From the NCBI GenBank assembly GCA_902778535.1, contig CACYYG010000016.1, positions 178,049-242,048 of the forward strand: 64,000 bases of DNA. Direction: 5' to 3'. Source of the DNA: an uncultured Prevotellaceae bacterium (lineage in GTDB: Bacteria; Bacteroidota; Bacteroidia; Bacteroidales; Bacteroidaceae). Within the stretch, counting starts at the first letter, position 1. Every line of letters starts with the position of its first letter. Below, in pieces: positions 1 through 8,140 of this stretch. A model generated the notes under the pieces. The model worked only from the letters and a program-made list of their open reading frames with translations, was not told the DNA's origin and did not search any database. Both the position numbers and the translations under genes were made by a program.

Positions 1-1092
1 GGCGTCAGCCTTGCCTGGGGCATAGAGCAGCGTGCCATTGTCGGCGGTGAGGCTCCAGTTGTTGTGCTTGCCCGAGCCGTTGATGCCGTCGAAGGGCTTT
101 TCGTGGAGCAGCACACGGAATCCGTGCTTGCGGGCCACCTTTTTCATCAGAGACATCAGCAGCATGTTGTGGTCGACGGCGAGGTTACATTCCTCGAAGA
201 TGGGGGCGAGTTCGAATTGGTTGGGTGCCACCTCGTTGTGTCGTGTCTTGCAGGGGATTGCGAGCTCGAGCGCCTGTATCTCCAAGTCCTTCATAAAGGC
301 TTGCACACGGTCGGGAATGGTGCCGAAGTAGTGGTCGTCCATCTGCTGGTTCTTGGCACTCTCATGGCCCATCAGGGTGCGGCCGGTGAGCATCAGGTCA
401 GGACGGGCGCTGTAGAGACCTTCATCGACGAGGAAGTATTCCTGCTCCCAACCGAGATTGACCTGCACCTTCGTCACGTTGTCGTAGAACAACGAGCAGA
501 CATCGGTAGCGGCTTTGTCGATGGCATGAAGGGCTCGCAGCAAAGGAGCCTTGTAGTCGAGGGCTTCACCCGTATAGGCGATGAAAATAGTAGGAATACA
601 GAGTGTGTCGTCGATAATGAAGACGGGCGACGTGGGATCCCATGCGGAGTAGCCGCGGGCCTCGAAGGTGTTGCGGATGCCGCCGTTGGGGAATGAGCTG
701 GCATCGGGTTCCTGCTGCACGAGGAGCTTGCCGCTGAAGGCCTCCATCATGCCGCCCTTGCCGTCGTGCTCGACGAAGGCATCGTGTTTCTCGGCAGTGC
801 CCTCAGTGAGGGGCTGGAACCAATGCGTATAGTGTGTGACGCCCATCTCCTGTGCCCACTGCTTCATGCCGGCAGCCACGGCATCGGCGATGGAGCGGTC
901 TAGACGTGCGCCGTTGTCAATGACGTCGATGAGCTTTTCGTAGACATCCTTCGGCAGATATTTGTACATCTTCTCACGGTTGAAGACATACTTGCCGAAA
1001 TACTCTGAAGGGCGTTCATTTGATGCCTCTATTTCCAGAGGACGTTTCTTGAACGCCTCCTCTACTACCTGAAATCTCAGATTCGCTGACAT
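1..1092 (-). CDS. glnA: Glutamine synthetase type III, N-terminal half (partial)
   Basis: Glutamine synthetase makes glutamine from glutamate, ammonia and ATP in the cytoplasm. The reading frame is open from the ATG at 1092 to the left edge: 364 codons of a protein that is about 700 residues in the type III (GSIII) family. It begins MSANLRFQVVEEAFKKR and carries GSIII-type blocks, including TSPVFIIDDTLCIPT, VNLGWEQEYFLVD with the metal-binding glutamates, and NGSGKHNNWSL near the edge. The start follows a 43-aa gene by only 13 nt, and I see no TAnnTTTG box in that gap, so it may be read from the upstream 3.5 kb cluster or from a promoter inside it. The C-terminal half lies outside the window. 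The family call is firm; co-transcription is inference. Confidence 0.95.
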   Translation of the reverse strand, partial: MSANLRFQVVEEAFKKRPLEIEASNERPSEYFGKYVFNREKMYKYLPKDVYEKLIDVIDNGARLDRSIADAVAAGMKQWAQEMGVTHYTHWFQPLTEGTAEKHDAFVEHDGKGGMMEAFSGKLLVQQEPDASSFPNGGIRNTFEARGYSAWDPTSPVFIIDDTLCIPTIFIAYTGEALDYKAPLLRALHAIDKAATDVCSLFYDNVTKVQVNLGWEQEYFLVDEGLYSARPDLMLTGRTLMGHESAKNQQMDDHYFGTIPDRVQAFMKDLEIQALELAIPCKTRHNEVAPNQFELAPIFEECNLAVDHNMLLMSLMKKVARKHGFRVLLHEKPFDGINGSGKHNNWSLTADNGTLLYAPGKADA

Positions 1093-1105
1093 AATCTTTT
1101 ATTTG

Positions 1106-1237
1106 TTATAATGCCTCATCGTCAGGACGTTGTAACCGTCGGTCTTTGAGTGGCGGCAGGTGACGTTTGCGACGTAGATAGGCCTCGCGCCGTTCTTCGT
1201 AGTCTTGCTGGCGTTTCTCTATATAGCCGTCGGCCAT
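1106..1237 (-). CDS. Small conserved basic protein, 43 aa
   Basis: A 43-codon frame runs from ATG at 1237 to TAA at 1106. It starts MADGYIEKRQQDYEERREAY and continues with an Arg/Lys-rich stretch (LRRKRHLPPL). It is highly charged, probably one helix, with no signal peptide. It fills the gap between the DUF4270 lipoprotein (9 nt upstream) and glnA (13 nt downstream), so it is probably co-transcribed. Small proteins of this look occur in Bacteroidota genomes and I recall them being given a misleading 'dehydrogenase' label; nothing here supports an enzyme. Function unknown. Support is tight packing, a family-like N-terminus and the absence of a better use for the interval. Confidence 0.6.
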   Translation of the reverse strand: MADGYIEKRQQDYEERREAYLRRKRHLPPLKDRRLQRPDDEAL

Positions 1238-1246
1238 GATGCACTT

Positions 1247-2743
1247 CTATTTAAACCTCGCGAATACGGCGTCGATCTTGATGGGGGCGTTGGCATTGTC
1301 GGGACCTCCAACCAAACGGGCACTGCTGAGCGACATGTCATGATGCACGCTGGTGACTTCAGAAGAAGTGTTGGTGGAGAAAGTGACGGGCACTAACACC
1401 ATCTTGTTCCAGTCGGGGTGATGCTGCTCCCACATCGGGTCGCTCCTAAGCCCCTCCTTGCGGATGTTCCACAGTGCTGTGATGAGTGCCGAGAGGTTAT
1501 TAAACGTATAGGTGTTGGTGTTGCTGTAACCGGCACCCTTCACAGGGTCGTAATTGTTGAATCCTGTGATGTAGGACATAATGTTATCAGGCACGCCGTT
1601 GTTCTCGAAGAAACGGTAGAGGCTATCCTTTTGTACCATAAGCAGTGTCTGCGGAGCCGGCAGCATACGATAGTCGCTCGACTGGTTGTTGAGGCGCTGC
1701 AGGGTCAGCTTGGCAGATAGCAATGAGTCGCCTTCGTGGCTCTGCTTCATCTCAGCCACGGGCAGCGTCACCTCTGTGAAGAGGCCTGCCGGCGTCTTCA
1801 GGTAGGTGTGCTGTGTTTCAGCTGCCATTGCCTTCAGGGTCTCGCTGTCGTTGGTGATGCAGGTTGTCTGTAGCACCTCGCGTGTGCCTGCCAGAACCAG
1901 TACGCCTGTTGCGGTAGTGGTGTCGGTGACAGCCGTGTAATAAGTGCGCAGACCAATATCGCTCACCTTCGCATGGAATCCCATGCCGTCAGTAATCTGG
2001 AAGAAGAAACCTGGGCAGAGACGATGGGCAAAGGTGTAGGAGTTGCGGAAGTATTCAGGATGGTCGTAATACTGCAGCATGAGGTAGGTGCCGTAGTTCT
2101 TGTAGATGGTGCCGTCGGCAGCTGTGTAGGGATCGTTCAGCGGGATGCGGATGCAGTTCTGATAGGAGCTGGATGTACGCACGTTGTCAAGCTCAGCCAA
2201 ATTGGAGTAGCTGAATACGTGGCTCTTGCGGAGACCGCCATTGCGAATCATGCCAGCCTGCATGGGATTGAAGTTGGAATAGTAGCGGACGCCTTCCTCC
2301 AAAGGTGAAGTCATCTCGCTGATGAGCATCTTCATAGCCGTAAGGCTGTCAGCATCGCGGAAAGGCGAGGTGATGTAGAGAATAAGGTCGCACGAATCGG
2401 CTGAAGCTCGTCCGTTGTAACGGTTCGACACCTCGTTCTCTTCTGCTATCGATACTTTTTCCAGAAGGTGAAACTGCGTGGTGAACTCGCTGACGACATC
2501 GGCGCCTGTCTGCGGGTCTCTGACGCTGCCGAGATAGCAGTCGGCAGAGAGCGAGAGCACGGAGTCGGACATGATGGTGCGTGTGGTGACGTTGAAACTT
2601 TCGGTGGCTACTACGAGTTTGTCACCTTCGTTGGTGAGCGACTGACCGATGTTCATACCGTCTTCTTCACATGAAGAAATGGCTACCAGCGCAAATGCTG
2701 CGGCAGCCATTAACTGTGTTTTACAAAGCTTGTTGCTAATCAT
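1247..2743 (-). CDS. DUF4270 family lipoprotein
   Basis: A 498-aa protein with a lipoprotein signal peptide: hydrophobic residues 8-22, then the lipobox AISSC with the Cys at about 25, followed by EEDG. The acidic residues right after the Cys fit a Bacteroidota surface-export signal. The remainder is a beta-rich extracytoplasmic domain, with blocks such as CYLGSVRDPQTGADVVSEF near residue 70 that match DUF4270. The role of the family is unknown. It starts 7 nt after the glycogen-synthase-like gene, an arrangement I recall from other Bacteroidales, so the two are probably one transcript. The start codon directly precedes the signal peptide. Confidence 0.85.
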   Translation of the reverse strand: MISNKLCKTQLMAAAAFALVAISSCEEDGMNIGQSLTNEGDKLVVATESFNVTTRTIMSDSVLSLSADCYLGSVRDPQTGADVVSEFTTQFHLLEKVSIAEENEVSNRYNGRASADSCDLILYITSPFRDADSLTAMKMLISEMTSPLEEGVRYYSNFNPMQAGMIRNGGLRKSHVFSYSNLAELDNVRTSSSYQNCIRIPLNDPYTAADGTIYKNYGTYLMLQYYDHPEYFRNSYTFAHRLCPGFFFQITDGMGFHAKVSDIGLRTYYTAVTDTTTATGVLVLAGTREVLQTTCITNDSETLKAMAAETQHTYLKTPAGLFTEVTLPVAEMKQSHEGDSLLSAKLTLQRLNNQSSDYRMLPAPQTLLMVQKDSLYRFFENNGVPDNIMSYITGFNNYDPVKGAGYSNTNTYTFNNLSALITALWNIRKEGLRSDPMWEQHHPDWNKMVLVPVTFSTNTSSEVTSVHHDMSLSSARLVGGPDNANAPIKIDAVFARFK

Positions 2744-2750
2744 TGATCAA

Positions 2751-3527
2751 TTATAATTTCTCGTAGAATTCCTCGTAGGCGTTGGCGAAATCCTCGATGT
2801 AGGGCAGTAGCGGAACGTCTTTCTCGGCAGCATACTTCAGTAGGCTCGTGCTGACATCCTTGCCAACTTGAACAATGCCGTCACTATAGTCAATGGCCAG
2901 CTTGCCCAACTCCTCCAACGTGAACCGACTGCCGTAGGCCGACAGCATCTCAGGCTTGGCATCGCGGAAGGCTACGCTCTGTGCGAAGCTCTCGCCCAGT
3001 TCTACTGGCTGCCCCTCACTGAAGAGCGACGTCACCACTTTAGCCTCTGCAAACGACGGCTCGTCGGCATAGGCGGTCTTCACAAAGAACGGCACGGAAG
3101 CACTCATCCAACCTTGGCAATGAATGATGTCGGGTGTCCACCGCATCTTCTTTATTGTCTCAAGAACGCCTCGGGCAAAGAAGACAGAGCGCTCGCCATC
3201 GTCGTCAATCACCTGACGGCGCTTCGAGAAATAGTCATCATTGTCGATGAAATAGACGGCCACGTGCGATGACGGGATGGAGGCCACTTTGATGATGAGT
3301 GGATGGTCGGTGTCGTTGATGATGAGGTTCATGCCCGACAGGCGCTGCACCTCGTGCAGCTGGCCGCGACGCTCATTGATGGAGCCCCACTTTGGCATGA
3401 AGGTGCGGATTTCGTGCCCAAGATCCTGCATGGCGCGCGACAATTCGTGCCCCATAAGGGATAGCTCGTTGTCTGCCATATAGGGAGAGACCTCCTGGTT
3501 GATGAATAGTATTTTCTTTTTTGCCAT
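2751..3527 (-). CDS. Glycogen/starch synthase N-terminal (GT5) domain protein
   Basis: A 258-aa cytoplasmic protein beginning MAKKKILFINQEVSPYM, the usual opening of GT5 synthases, in which KxGG or its equivalent binds ADP-glucose. Here that motif is replaced by residues around NELSLMGHELSRAM. WTPDIIHCQGWMSASVPFF matches the 'DxxHxHDW' strand of the family. The second Rossmann domain of a full synthase (about 475 aa) is absent, so this is a half-enzyme. Short proteins of this kind are widespread in Bacteroidales and may be non-catalytic. The start at 3527 is preferred over an upstream ATG at 3638 because a TACCTTTG promoter box at 3565-3572 lies between them. Divergent from panC. Confidence 0.8.
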   Translation of the reverse strand: MAKKKILFINQEVSPYMADNELSLMGHELSRAMQDLGHEIRTFMPKWGSINERRGQLHEVQRLSGMNLIINDTDHPLIIKVASIPSSHVAVYFIDNDDYFSKRRQVIDDDGERSVFFARGVLETIKKMRWTPDIIHCQGWMSASVPFFVKTAYADEPSFAEAKVVTSLFSEGQPVELGESFAQSVAFRDAKPEMLSAYGSRFTLEELGKLAIDYSDGIVQVGKDVSTSLLKYAAEKDVPLLPYIEDFANAYEEFYEKL

Positions 3528-3564
3528 TGCTCTTCGTTTAGGATAAATGGTTGGAATTCCTTTG

Positions 3565-3572
3565 CAAAGGTA
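3565..3572 (-). promoter_or_regulatory. -7 box (TACCTTTG) for the GT5-like gene
   Basis: On the minus strand the sequence reads TACCTTTG, an exact match to the Bacteroidota -7 consensus TAnnTTTG, 37 nt upstream of the ATG at 3527. The -33 element is not clear. It argues against the longer reading frame starting at 3638. Confidence 0.6.
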
Positions 3573-3751
3573 AGAATTTTTCTGCATAAAACCGAATAAA
3601 ATGCGCAGAATTAGTAAGATTTTAGGAAAAAGTGACATTTTATAGGTTTATTTTTAGGCTTTTTTTTCCTTGTTTGCGAAATTTGTTGTTATTTTGCACC
3701 CGCTTTTTAACAATGTACGCAGAACGATGTACAGTGTATAACGAAACGTAA

Positions 3752-4603
3752 ATGAAAGTATTCACAAAGATTGTTGACCTGCAGAATGTACTCTTCGATG
3801 AGCGTAAGGCAGGAAAGAGTGTAGGACTGGTGCCTACGATGGGAGCACTTCACGAGGGACACGCCTCGCTGGTGCGCCGCTCAGTAAAGGATAACGATGT
3901 GACAGTAGTGTCGGTGTTTGTCAACCCTACACAGTTCAATGACAAAAACGACCTCACCCATTATCCTCGTACTTTGGAGGCCGACTGCCTTCTGCTTGAA
4001 GATTGTAAGGCCGACTATGTGCTGGCTCCGGCTGTGGAAGAGATGTATCCCACGCCCGACACACGCCAGTTTGAGTATCCTCCTGTTTCCACTGTGATGG
4101 AAGGTGCCCATCGTCCCGGTCATTTCAATGGCGTGTGCCAGGTGGTCAGCCGGCTGTTCTACATTGTTCGTCCCGACCGTGCCTATTTCGGCGAAAAAGA
4201 CTGGCAGCAGATTGCCGTCGTCAAGGCCATGGTGCGCCATCTGCAATTGCCTGTTCAGATTGTGGAGTGCCCCATTGTGCGTGAGGAGGACGGACTGGCC
4301 AAGTCGAGCCGCAACACTTTGCTGGCTCCTGACGAGCGCGCTATTGCACCTGCCATCTTTAAAGCATTGAAAGACAGCAAGGAATACGCCAAGACTCACA
4401 CCCTGAAAGAAACCCACGACTATGTCGTCAACACCATTAACGCTGTGGACGGCTTAGACGTGGAATACTTTTCAATTGTAGACGGCAACACTTTGCAGGA
4501 TATCGCCAACTGGGAGGATTCACCCTATGTGGTGGGTTGCATCACCGTCTACTGCGGCAAGACGCCTATTCGCCTGATTGACCACATCAAATATAAGGGA
4601 TAA
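3752..4603 (+). CDS. panC: Pantothenate synthetase
   Basis: Joins pantoate and beta-alanine using ATP to give pantothenate, the vitamin B5 step of CoA synthesis. It is 283 aa, the same length as the E. coli enzyme. Visible motifs are [14 protein letters not shown] (HxGH nucleotide-binding motif, residues 28-41), [30 protein letters not shown], and [11 protein letters not shown] as the KMSKS-like loop. It is followed 4 nt later by panD, so the two genes are translated together and supply the beta-alanine and pantothenate steps. The upstream 220 bp is a divergent promoter region; a near-match ATTTTGC lies about 60 nt before the start. Confidence 0.97.
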   Translation: MKVFTKIVDLQNVLFDERKAGKSVGLVPTMGALHEGHASLVRRSVKDNDVTVVSVFVNPTQFNDKNDLTHYPRTLEADCLLLEDCKADYVLAPAVEEMYPTPDTRQFEYPPVSTVMEGAHRPGHFNGVCQVVSRLFYIVRPDRAYFGEKDWQQIAVVKAMVRHLQLPVQIVECPIVREEDGLAKSSRNTLLAPDERAIAPAIFKALKDSKEYAKTHTLKETHDYVVNTINAVDGLDVEYFSIVDGNTLQDIANWEDSPYVVGCITVYCGKTPIRLIDHIKYKG

Positions 4604-4607
4604 GACC

Positions 4608-4952
4608 ATGATGATAGAAGTAATGAAGTCGAAGCTGCATTGTGTCCAGGTGACCGAGGCCAACCTGAACTACATGGGTAGTATCACCATTGACGAGGAC
4701 CTGATGGATGCCGCCAATCTCATTGCCGGCGAGAAGGTGCAGGTGCTGGACAATAACAATGGCGAGCGCTTTGAGACATATATTATCAAGGGCGAGCGTG
4801 GCTCGGGCTGCATCTGCCTGAATGGAGCTGCTGCGCGACGCGTGCAGGTGGGCGACACCGTTATCATCATCTCCTATGCCCTGATGGACTTCGATGAGGC
4901 GAAGGCTTTCAAGCCATCAGTGGTGTTCCCAAGAGAAAACAAGCTGGTTTGA
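4608..4952 (+). CDS. panD: Aspartate 1-decarboxylase
   Basis: Converts aspartate to beta-alanine, the co-substrate of PanC. The protein is made as a proenzyme that cleaves itself between Gly24 and Ser25 to form the pyruvoyl cofactor. With the start at 4608 the sequence YMGSITID puts Gly and Ser exactly at 24 and 25 and Lys at 9, as in E. coli, which decides the start over an upstream in-frame ATG at 4578 inside panC. Length 114 aa. The last 36 bp overlap the 3' end of the convergent folK gene. Confidence 0.96.
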   Translation: MMIEVMKSKLHCVQVTEANLNYMGSITIDEDLMDAANLIAGEKVQVLDNNNGERFETYIIKGERGSGCICLNGAAARRVQVGDTVIIISYALMDFDEAKAFKPSVVFPRENKLV

Positions 4953-5315
4953 CAGTTTTGGCAGTAACTGTTGAATGTATGGACGCTGCCAGTCACGCAA
5001 ATGGAATCGCTGCTGGTCATACAGCAGCAAGTCTAAATCAATAGGCACAAGGCCCTGACGACGGGCTTCGTCGTCGCGGCCTTGTGTCTTTTCTATGTCT
5101 TTTAGTCTGCCATTCAACTCGTCATTGTCAAGGTCGGTTTGCGCACTGACGAGCTGATTGAGATAGAGTGTCCCCTCCTTTTTTCCGTATGGCTCTGTCC
5201 AGACGGCGGGTGTATAGTCTGGAGAGATGAGAACCTGAGTGAGGGCTTTGCGGGCCTCACTCAGGTTCTTTTCCTGTTCATTGTTGCTGGCTAAAGATAT
5301 GAGTACGCTGTGCAT
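4917..5315 (-). CDS. folK: HPPK, 2-amino-4-hydroxy-6-hydroxymethyldihydropteridine pyrophosphokinase
   Basis: Transfers pyrophosphate from ATP to hydroxymethyl-dihydropterin in folate synthesis. At 132 aa it is shorter than the E. coli enzyme (about 159). It has the opening [16 protein letters not shown], the central [17 protein letters not shown] block, and [13 protein letters not shown], the metal-binding D-x-D strand. It starts 3 nt after the malic enzyme stop, so it is almost certainly the last gene of the argS-rnhA-maeB-folK cluster. Its 3' end runs 36 bp into panD on the other strand. Confidence 0.88.
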   Translation of the reverse strand: MHSVLISLASNNEQEKNLSEARKALTQVLISPDYTPAVWTEPYGKKEGTLYLNQLVSAQTDLDNDELNGRLKDIEKTQGRDDEARRQGLVPIDLDLLLYDQQRFHLRDWQRPYIQQLLPKLSNQLVFSWEHH

Positions 5316-5318
5316 CTC

Positions 5319-7619
5319 TTACCTTCTCCCAACAAGCCTGTCCTTAATCTTGAAGACGTAGGCATCGATGACGGCGACGGCAGTGATGTTGAGTACATCG
5401 CGTACCGAGGCACCGAAGTCGACGAAGTGGATAGCCTTGTTCAAACCAATCTGGATCGGACCGATAATCTCGGCATCAGTGCCCAGCATCTGCAGCATTT
5501 TGTACGAAGAGCGGGCCGAAGTGAGGTTGGGGAACACCAGCGTGTTGACATCCTTACCATAGAGGCGCGAGAAGGGATACTGCTCATCGCGCAGCTCGCG
5601 GTCGAGGGCGAAGCCAATCTGCATCTCGCCGTCGATGGGCAGGTCGGGATAGAGCTCGTGCAACTGCTCCACGGCGTGCTTCACCTTCAGGGCACCGTCG
5701 CTTTGCGAGGAACCGAAGTTGGAGTGGCTCACCATCGCGATGACGGGTTTCTCGTTGAAGAAGCGCACGGCGGTCGATGCCAGCTTGCCGATGTCGACGA
5801 GCGTGTCGGTATCAGGATTCTCGTTCACCAAAGTGTCGCAGACATAGAGCGTGCCACGCGGTGAGTTGATAATATGCATGGCGCAGAAGTGCTGGTATTC
5901 AGGGCGGATGCCGATGACCTCCTTGACTACTTTCACCGTGTTCGAGTATTTCGTGTAGAGACCGGTGATAAAGGCGTCGGCCTCGCCCGTCTCCACCATC
6001 ATCATGCCGAAGTAGTTGCGCTCGAACATCTTGTCGTTGGCCTCCTGGAAGGTGTAGCCCTCGCGGCCGCGCTTTTCGGTGAGGATGCGGGCGTAGCGCT
6101 CGCGACGCTCCTGCTCGTTGGGATGACGCAGGTTGACAATCTCGATGCCCTCCAAGGAGAGGTCGAGTTGTGCCGCCATCTTTGTGATGACTTCATCGTT
6201 GCCCAAGAGTATGGGATGGCAGATGCCTTCGGCCTTGGCCTGTACGGCGGCACGCAGCATCGTGGGATGCACAGCCTCGGCAAAGACGACGCGCTGCGGA
6301 TGGGCGGCAGCGGTGGCGTAGAGCTTCTGCGTAAGTTTCGTTTCCTGTCCCAGCAGCACGCTGAGCGAATCCTTATACTGCTCCCAGTCCTCGATTTTCT
6401 TGCGGGCCACACCACTCTCGATGGCAGCCTTGGCCACTGCGGCGCTCACCTCAGAGATGAGTCGCGGGTCGACGGGCTTCGGGATGAAGTAGTCGCGTCC
6501 GAACTTCAGATTGTTCACCTTGTACACGTCGTTCACTACGTCGGGCACGGGCTGCTTCGCCAGGTCGGCAATAGCGTGCACGGCAGCCAGCTTCATCTCT
6601 TCGTTGATGGCAGTGGCGTGAACGTCGAGGGCACCGCGGAAAATGTAGGGGAAGCCAATCACATTGTTGATCTGGTTGGGATAGTCGGTGCGGCCTGTCG
6701 ACATCAGCACGTCAGGACGTGCGTCCATCGCATCCTCATAGGTAATCTCGGGTGTGGGATTGGCCAAGGCAAAGATGACGGGGTCTTCGGCCATCGAGCG
6801 TACCATGTCTTTGCTGAGCACGTTGCCCTTCGACAGTCCCACGAAGACGTCGGCGCCCTTTACGGCTTCGGCCAGCGTGTGGATGTCTGTTCTCTCGGTG
6901 GCAAAGAAACGCTTCTGCTCGTTGAGGTCCTGACGCTCGGTGGAGATGACGCCCTTCGAGTCGAGCATCACGATGTTCTCCTTCTGGGCACCGATGGCCA
7001 TATATAATTTAGTACACGAGATGGCTGCAGCGCCGGCACCGTTGACGACGATGCGCACCTTGCGGATGTCCTTGCCGATGACTTCCAAAGCATTCTTCAG
7101 GCCTGCAGCAGAGATGATGGCCGTGCCGTGCTGGTCGTCGTGCATCACGGGGATATCGAGTGTGCGCTTCAGGCGCTCCTCAATGTAGAAGCACTCAGGT
7201 GCCTTGATGTCCTCGAGATTGATGCCGCCGAAGGTCGGAGCGATGCGCTCTACAGCTTCGCAGAATTTCTCGGGGTCTTTCTCATCCACCTCGATGTCGA
7301 ACACGTCGATGCCGCCGTAAATCTTGAACAGCAGCCCCTTGCCCTCCATCACCGGCTTGCCGCTCATGGCACCGATGTCGCCTAAGCCTAATACGGCCGT
7401 GCCGTTGCTGATGACGGCAACGAGGTTGCCCTTGTCCGTGTACTTGTAAGCATCGTCGGGGTTCTCCTGAATCTCCAGGCAGGGGTAGGCCACACCAGGC
7501 GAATAGGCCAGCGAGAGGTCGGTTTGAGTACGGTAAGCCTTCGTAGGCTTCACTTCAATCTTACCGGGGCGCCCGCTCTCATGATAGGCAAGGGCTGCCT
7601 CCTTAGTGATTTTTACCAT
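5319..7619 (-). CDS. maeB: NADP-dependent malic enzyme with C-terminal phosphotransacetylase-like domain
   Basis: Oxidative decarboxylation of malate to pyruvate in the cytoplasm. At 766 aa it has the MaeB two-part layout: malic domain at residues 1-410 ([13 protein letters not shown] near 38, [11 protein letters not shown] near 158, the NAD(P)-binding [11 protein letters not shown] near 191, [10 protein letters not shown] near 278), then a phosphate-acetyltransferase-like domain from about 425 to the end ([34 protein letters not shown]). In characterised relatives the second domain is regulatory (acetyl-CoA sensing), not a working Pta. It lies 21 nt after the RNase H gene and 3 nt before folK. 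Confidence 0.95.
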   Translation of the reverse strand: MVKITKEAALAYHESGRPGKIEVKPTKAYRTQTDLSLAYSPGVAYPCLEIQENPDDAYKYTDKGNLVAVISNGTAVLGLGDIGAMSGKPVMEGKGLLFKIYGGIDVFDIEVDEKDPEKFCEAVERIAPTFGGINLEDIKAPECFYIEERLKRTLDIPVMHDDQHGTAIISAAGLKNALEVIGKDIRKVRIVVNGAGAAAISCTKLYMAIGAQKENIVMLDSKGVISTERQDLNEQKRFFATERTDIHTLAEAVKGADVFVGLSKGNVLSKDMVRSMAEDPVIFALANPTPEITYEDAMDARPDVLMSTGRTDYPNQINNVIGFPYIFRGALDVHATAINEEMKLAAVHAIADLAKQPVPDVVNDVYKVNNLKFGRDYFIPKPVDPRLISEVSAAVAKAAIESGVARKKIEDWEQYKDSLSVLLGQETKLTQKLYATAAAHPQRVVFAEAVHPTMLRAAVQAKAEGICHPILLGNDEVITKMAAQLDLSLEGIEIVNLRHPNEQERRERYARILTEKRGREGYTFQEANDKMFERNYFGMMMVETGEADAFITGLYTKYSNTVKVVKEVIGIRPEYQHFCAMHIINSPRGTLYVCDTLVNENPDTDTLVDIGKLASTAVRFFNEKPVIAMVSHSNFGSSQSDGALKVKHAVEQLHELYPDLPIDGEMQIGFALDRELRDEQYPFSRLYGKDVNTLVFPNLTSARSSYKMLQMLGTDAEIIGPIQIGLNKAIHFVDFGASVRDVLNITAVAVIDAYVFKIKDRLVGRR

Positions 7620-7640
7620 CTTTGTTTAGTTGTTGTTATT

Positions 7641-8099
7641 TTATTTTCTCCCGAAATCGGCAGGCACCTCGCCCCACTTCGCCGTATCCCATTTCACAAT
7701 AGGATTACGGTAGTCGTGAGTGCGCAGCCAGTTTTCCGCGCGTACAATAATATCATAAAGCTGCTCCGTCTGCGGTGTGCGTTCCATTTTCGTTTTGCAT
7801 TGCCGCTTCTTCACCCAGAGAATGGCATTATAGCTGTCCGAGTAGATGGTTTTCGTGTGCAAGCCCTGCTGCCAGCACAATGCGAGGGCGTGGACAATGG
7901 CCAGGAATTCACCGATGTTGTTGGTCCCGCGCATCGGTCCGAAGTGGAACACACGGGCGCCGGTGGCCAAATCGATGGCCTGATACTCCATCGGTCCGGG
8001 ATTGCCTGGGCAGCTTGCATCTACGGCCCACGCATCGGCCGTCACTTCCAAGGGGAGTGGCAGCACGGTGTCGTGACGGTAATCGGGAGGGTTTTGCAT
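7641..8099 (-). CDS. Ribonuclease HI-like protein
   Basis: Degrades the RNA strand of RNA-DNA hybrids. At 152 aa it has the four acidic active-site residues in order: Asp in AVDASCPGNPG (about 26), Glu in NNIGEFLA (about 63), Asp in TIYSDSYNA (about 87), and a final Asp in KWDTAKWGEVPADFGRK (about 136-151), the C-terminal PADFG signature of this RNase H group. There is no N-terminal hybrid-binding domain. It lies 41 nt downstream of argS. That gap holds a perfect 8-bp stem with a 3-nt loop (8113-8131) without a U-tract, so read-through is likely. Confidence 0.88.
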   Translation of the reverse strand: MQNPPDYRHDTVLPLPLEVTADAWAVDASCPGNPGPMEYQAIDLATGARVFHFGPMRGTNNIGEFLAIVHALALCWQQGLHTKTIYSDSYNAILWVKKRQCKTKMERTPQTEQLYDIIVRAENWLRTHDYRNPIVKWDTAKWGEVPADFGRK

Positions 8100-8140
8100 T
8101 ATTGTCTTTGTTTGTTGCGATGAAATCGCAACATACTGAA

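Noticed and set aside
5874-7007. 377-codon open frame on the plus strand opposite maeB
   Set aside because: It is the antisense shadow of a clearly conserved malic enzyme in GC-rich codons, with no promoter or family features.
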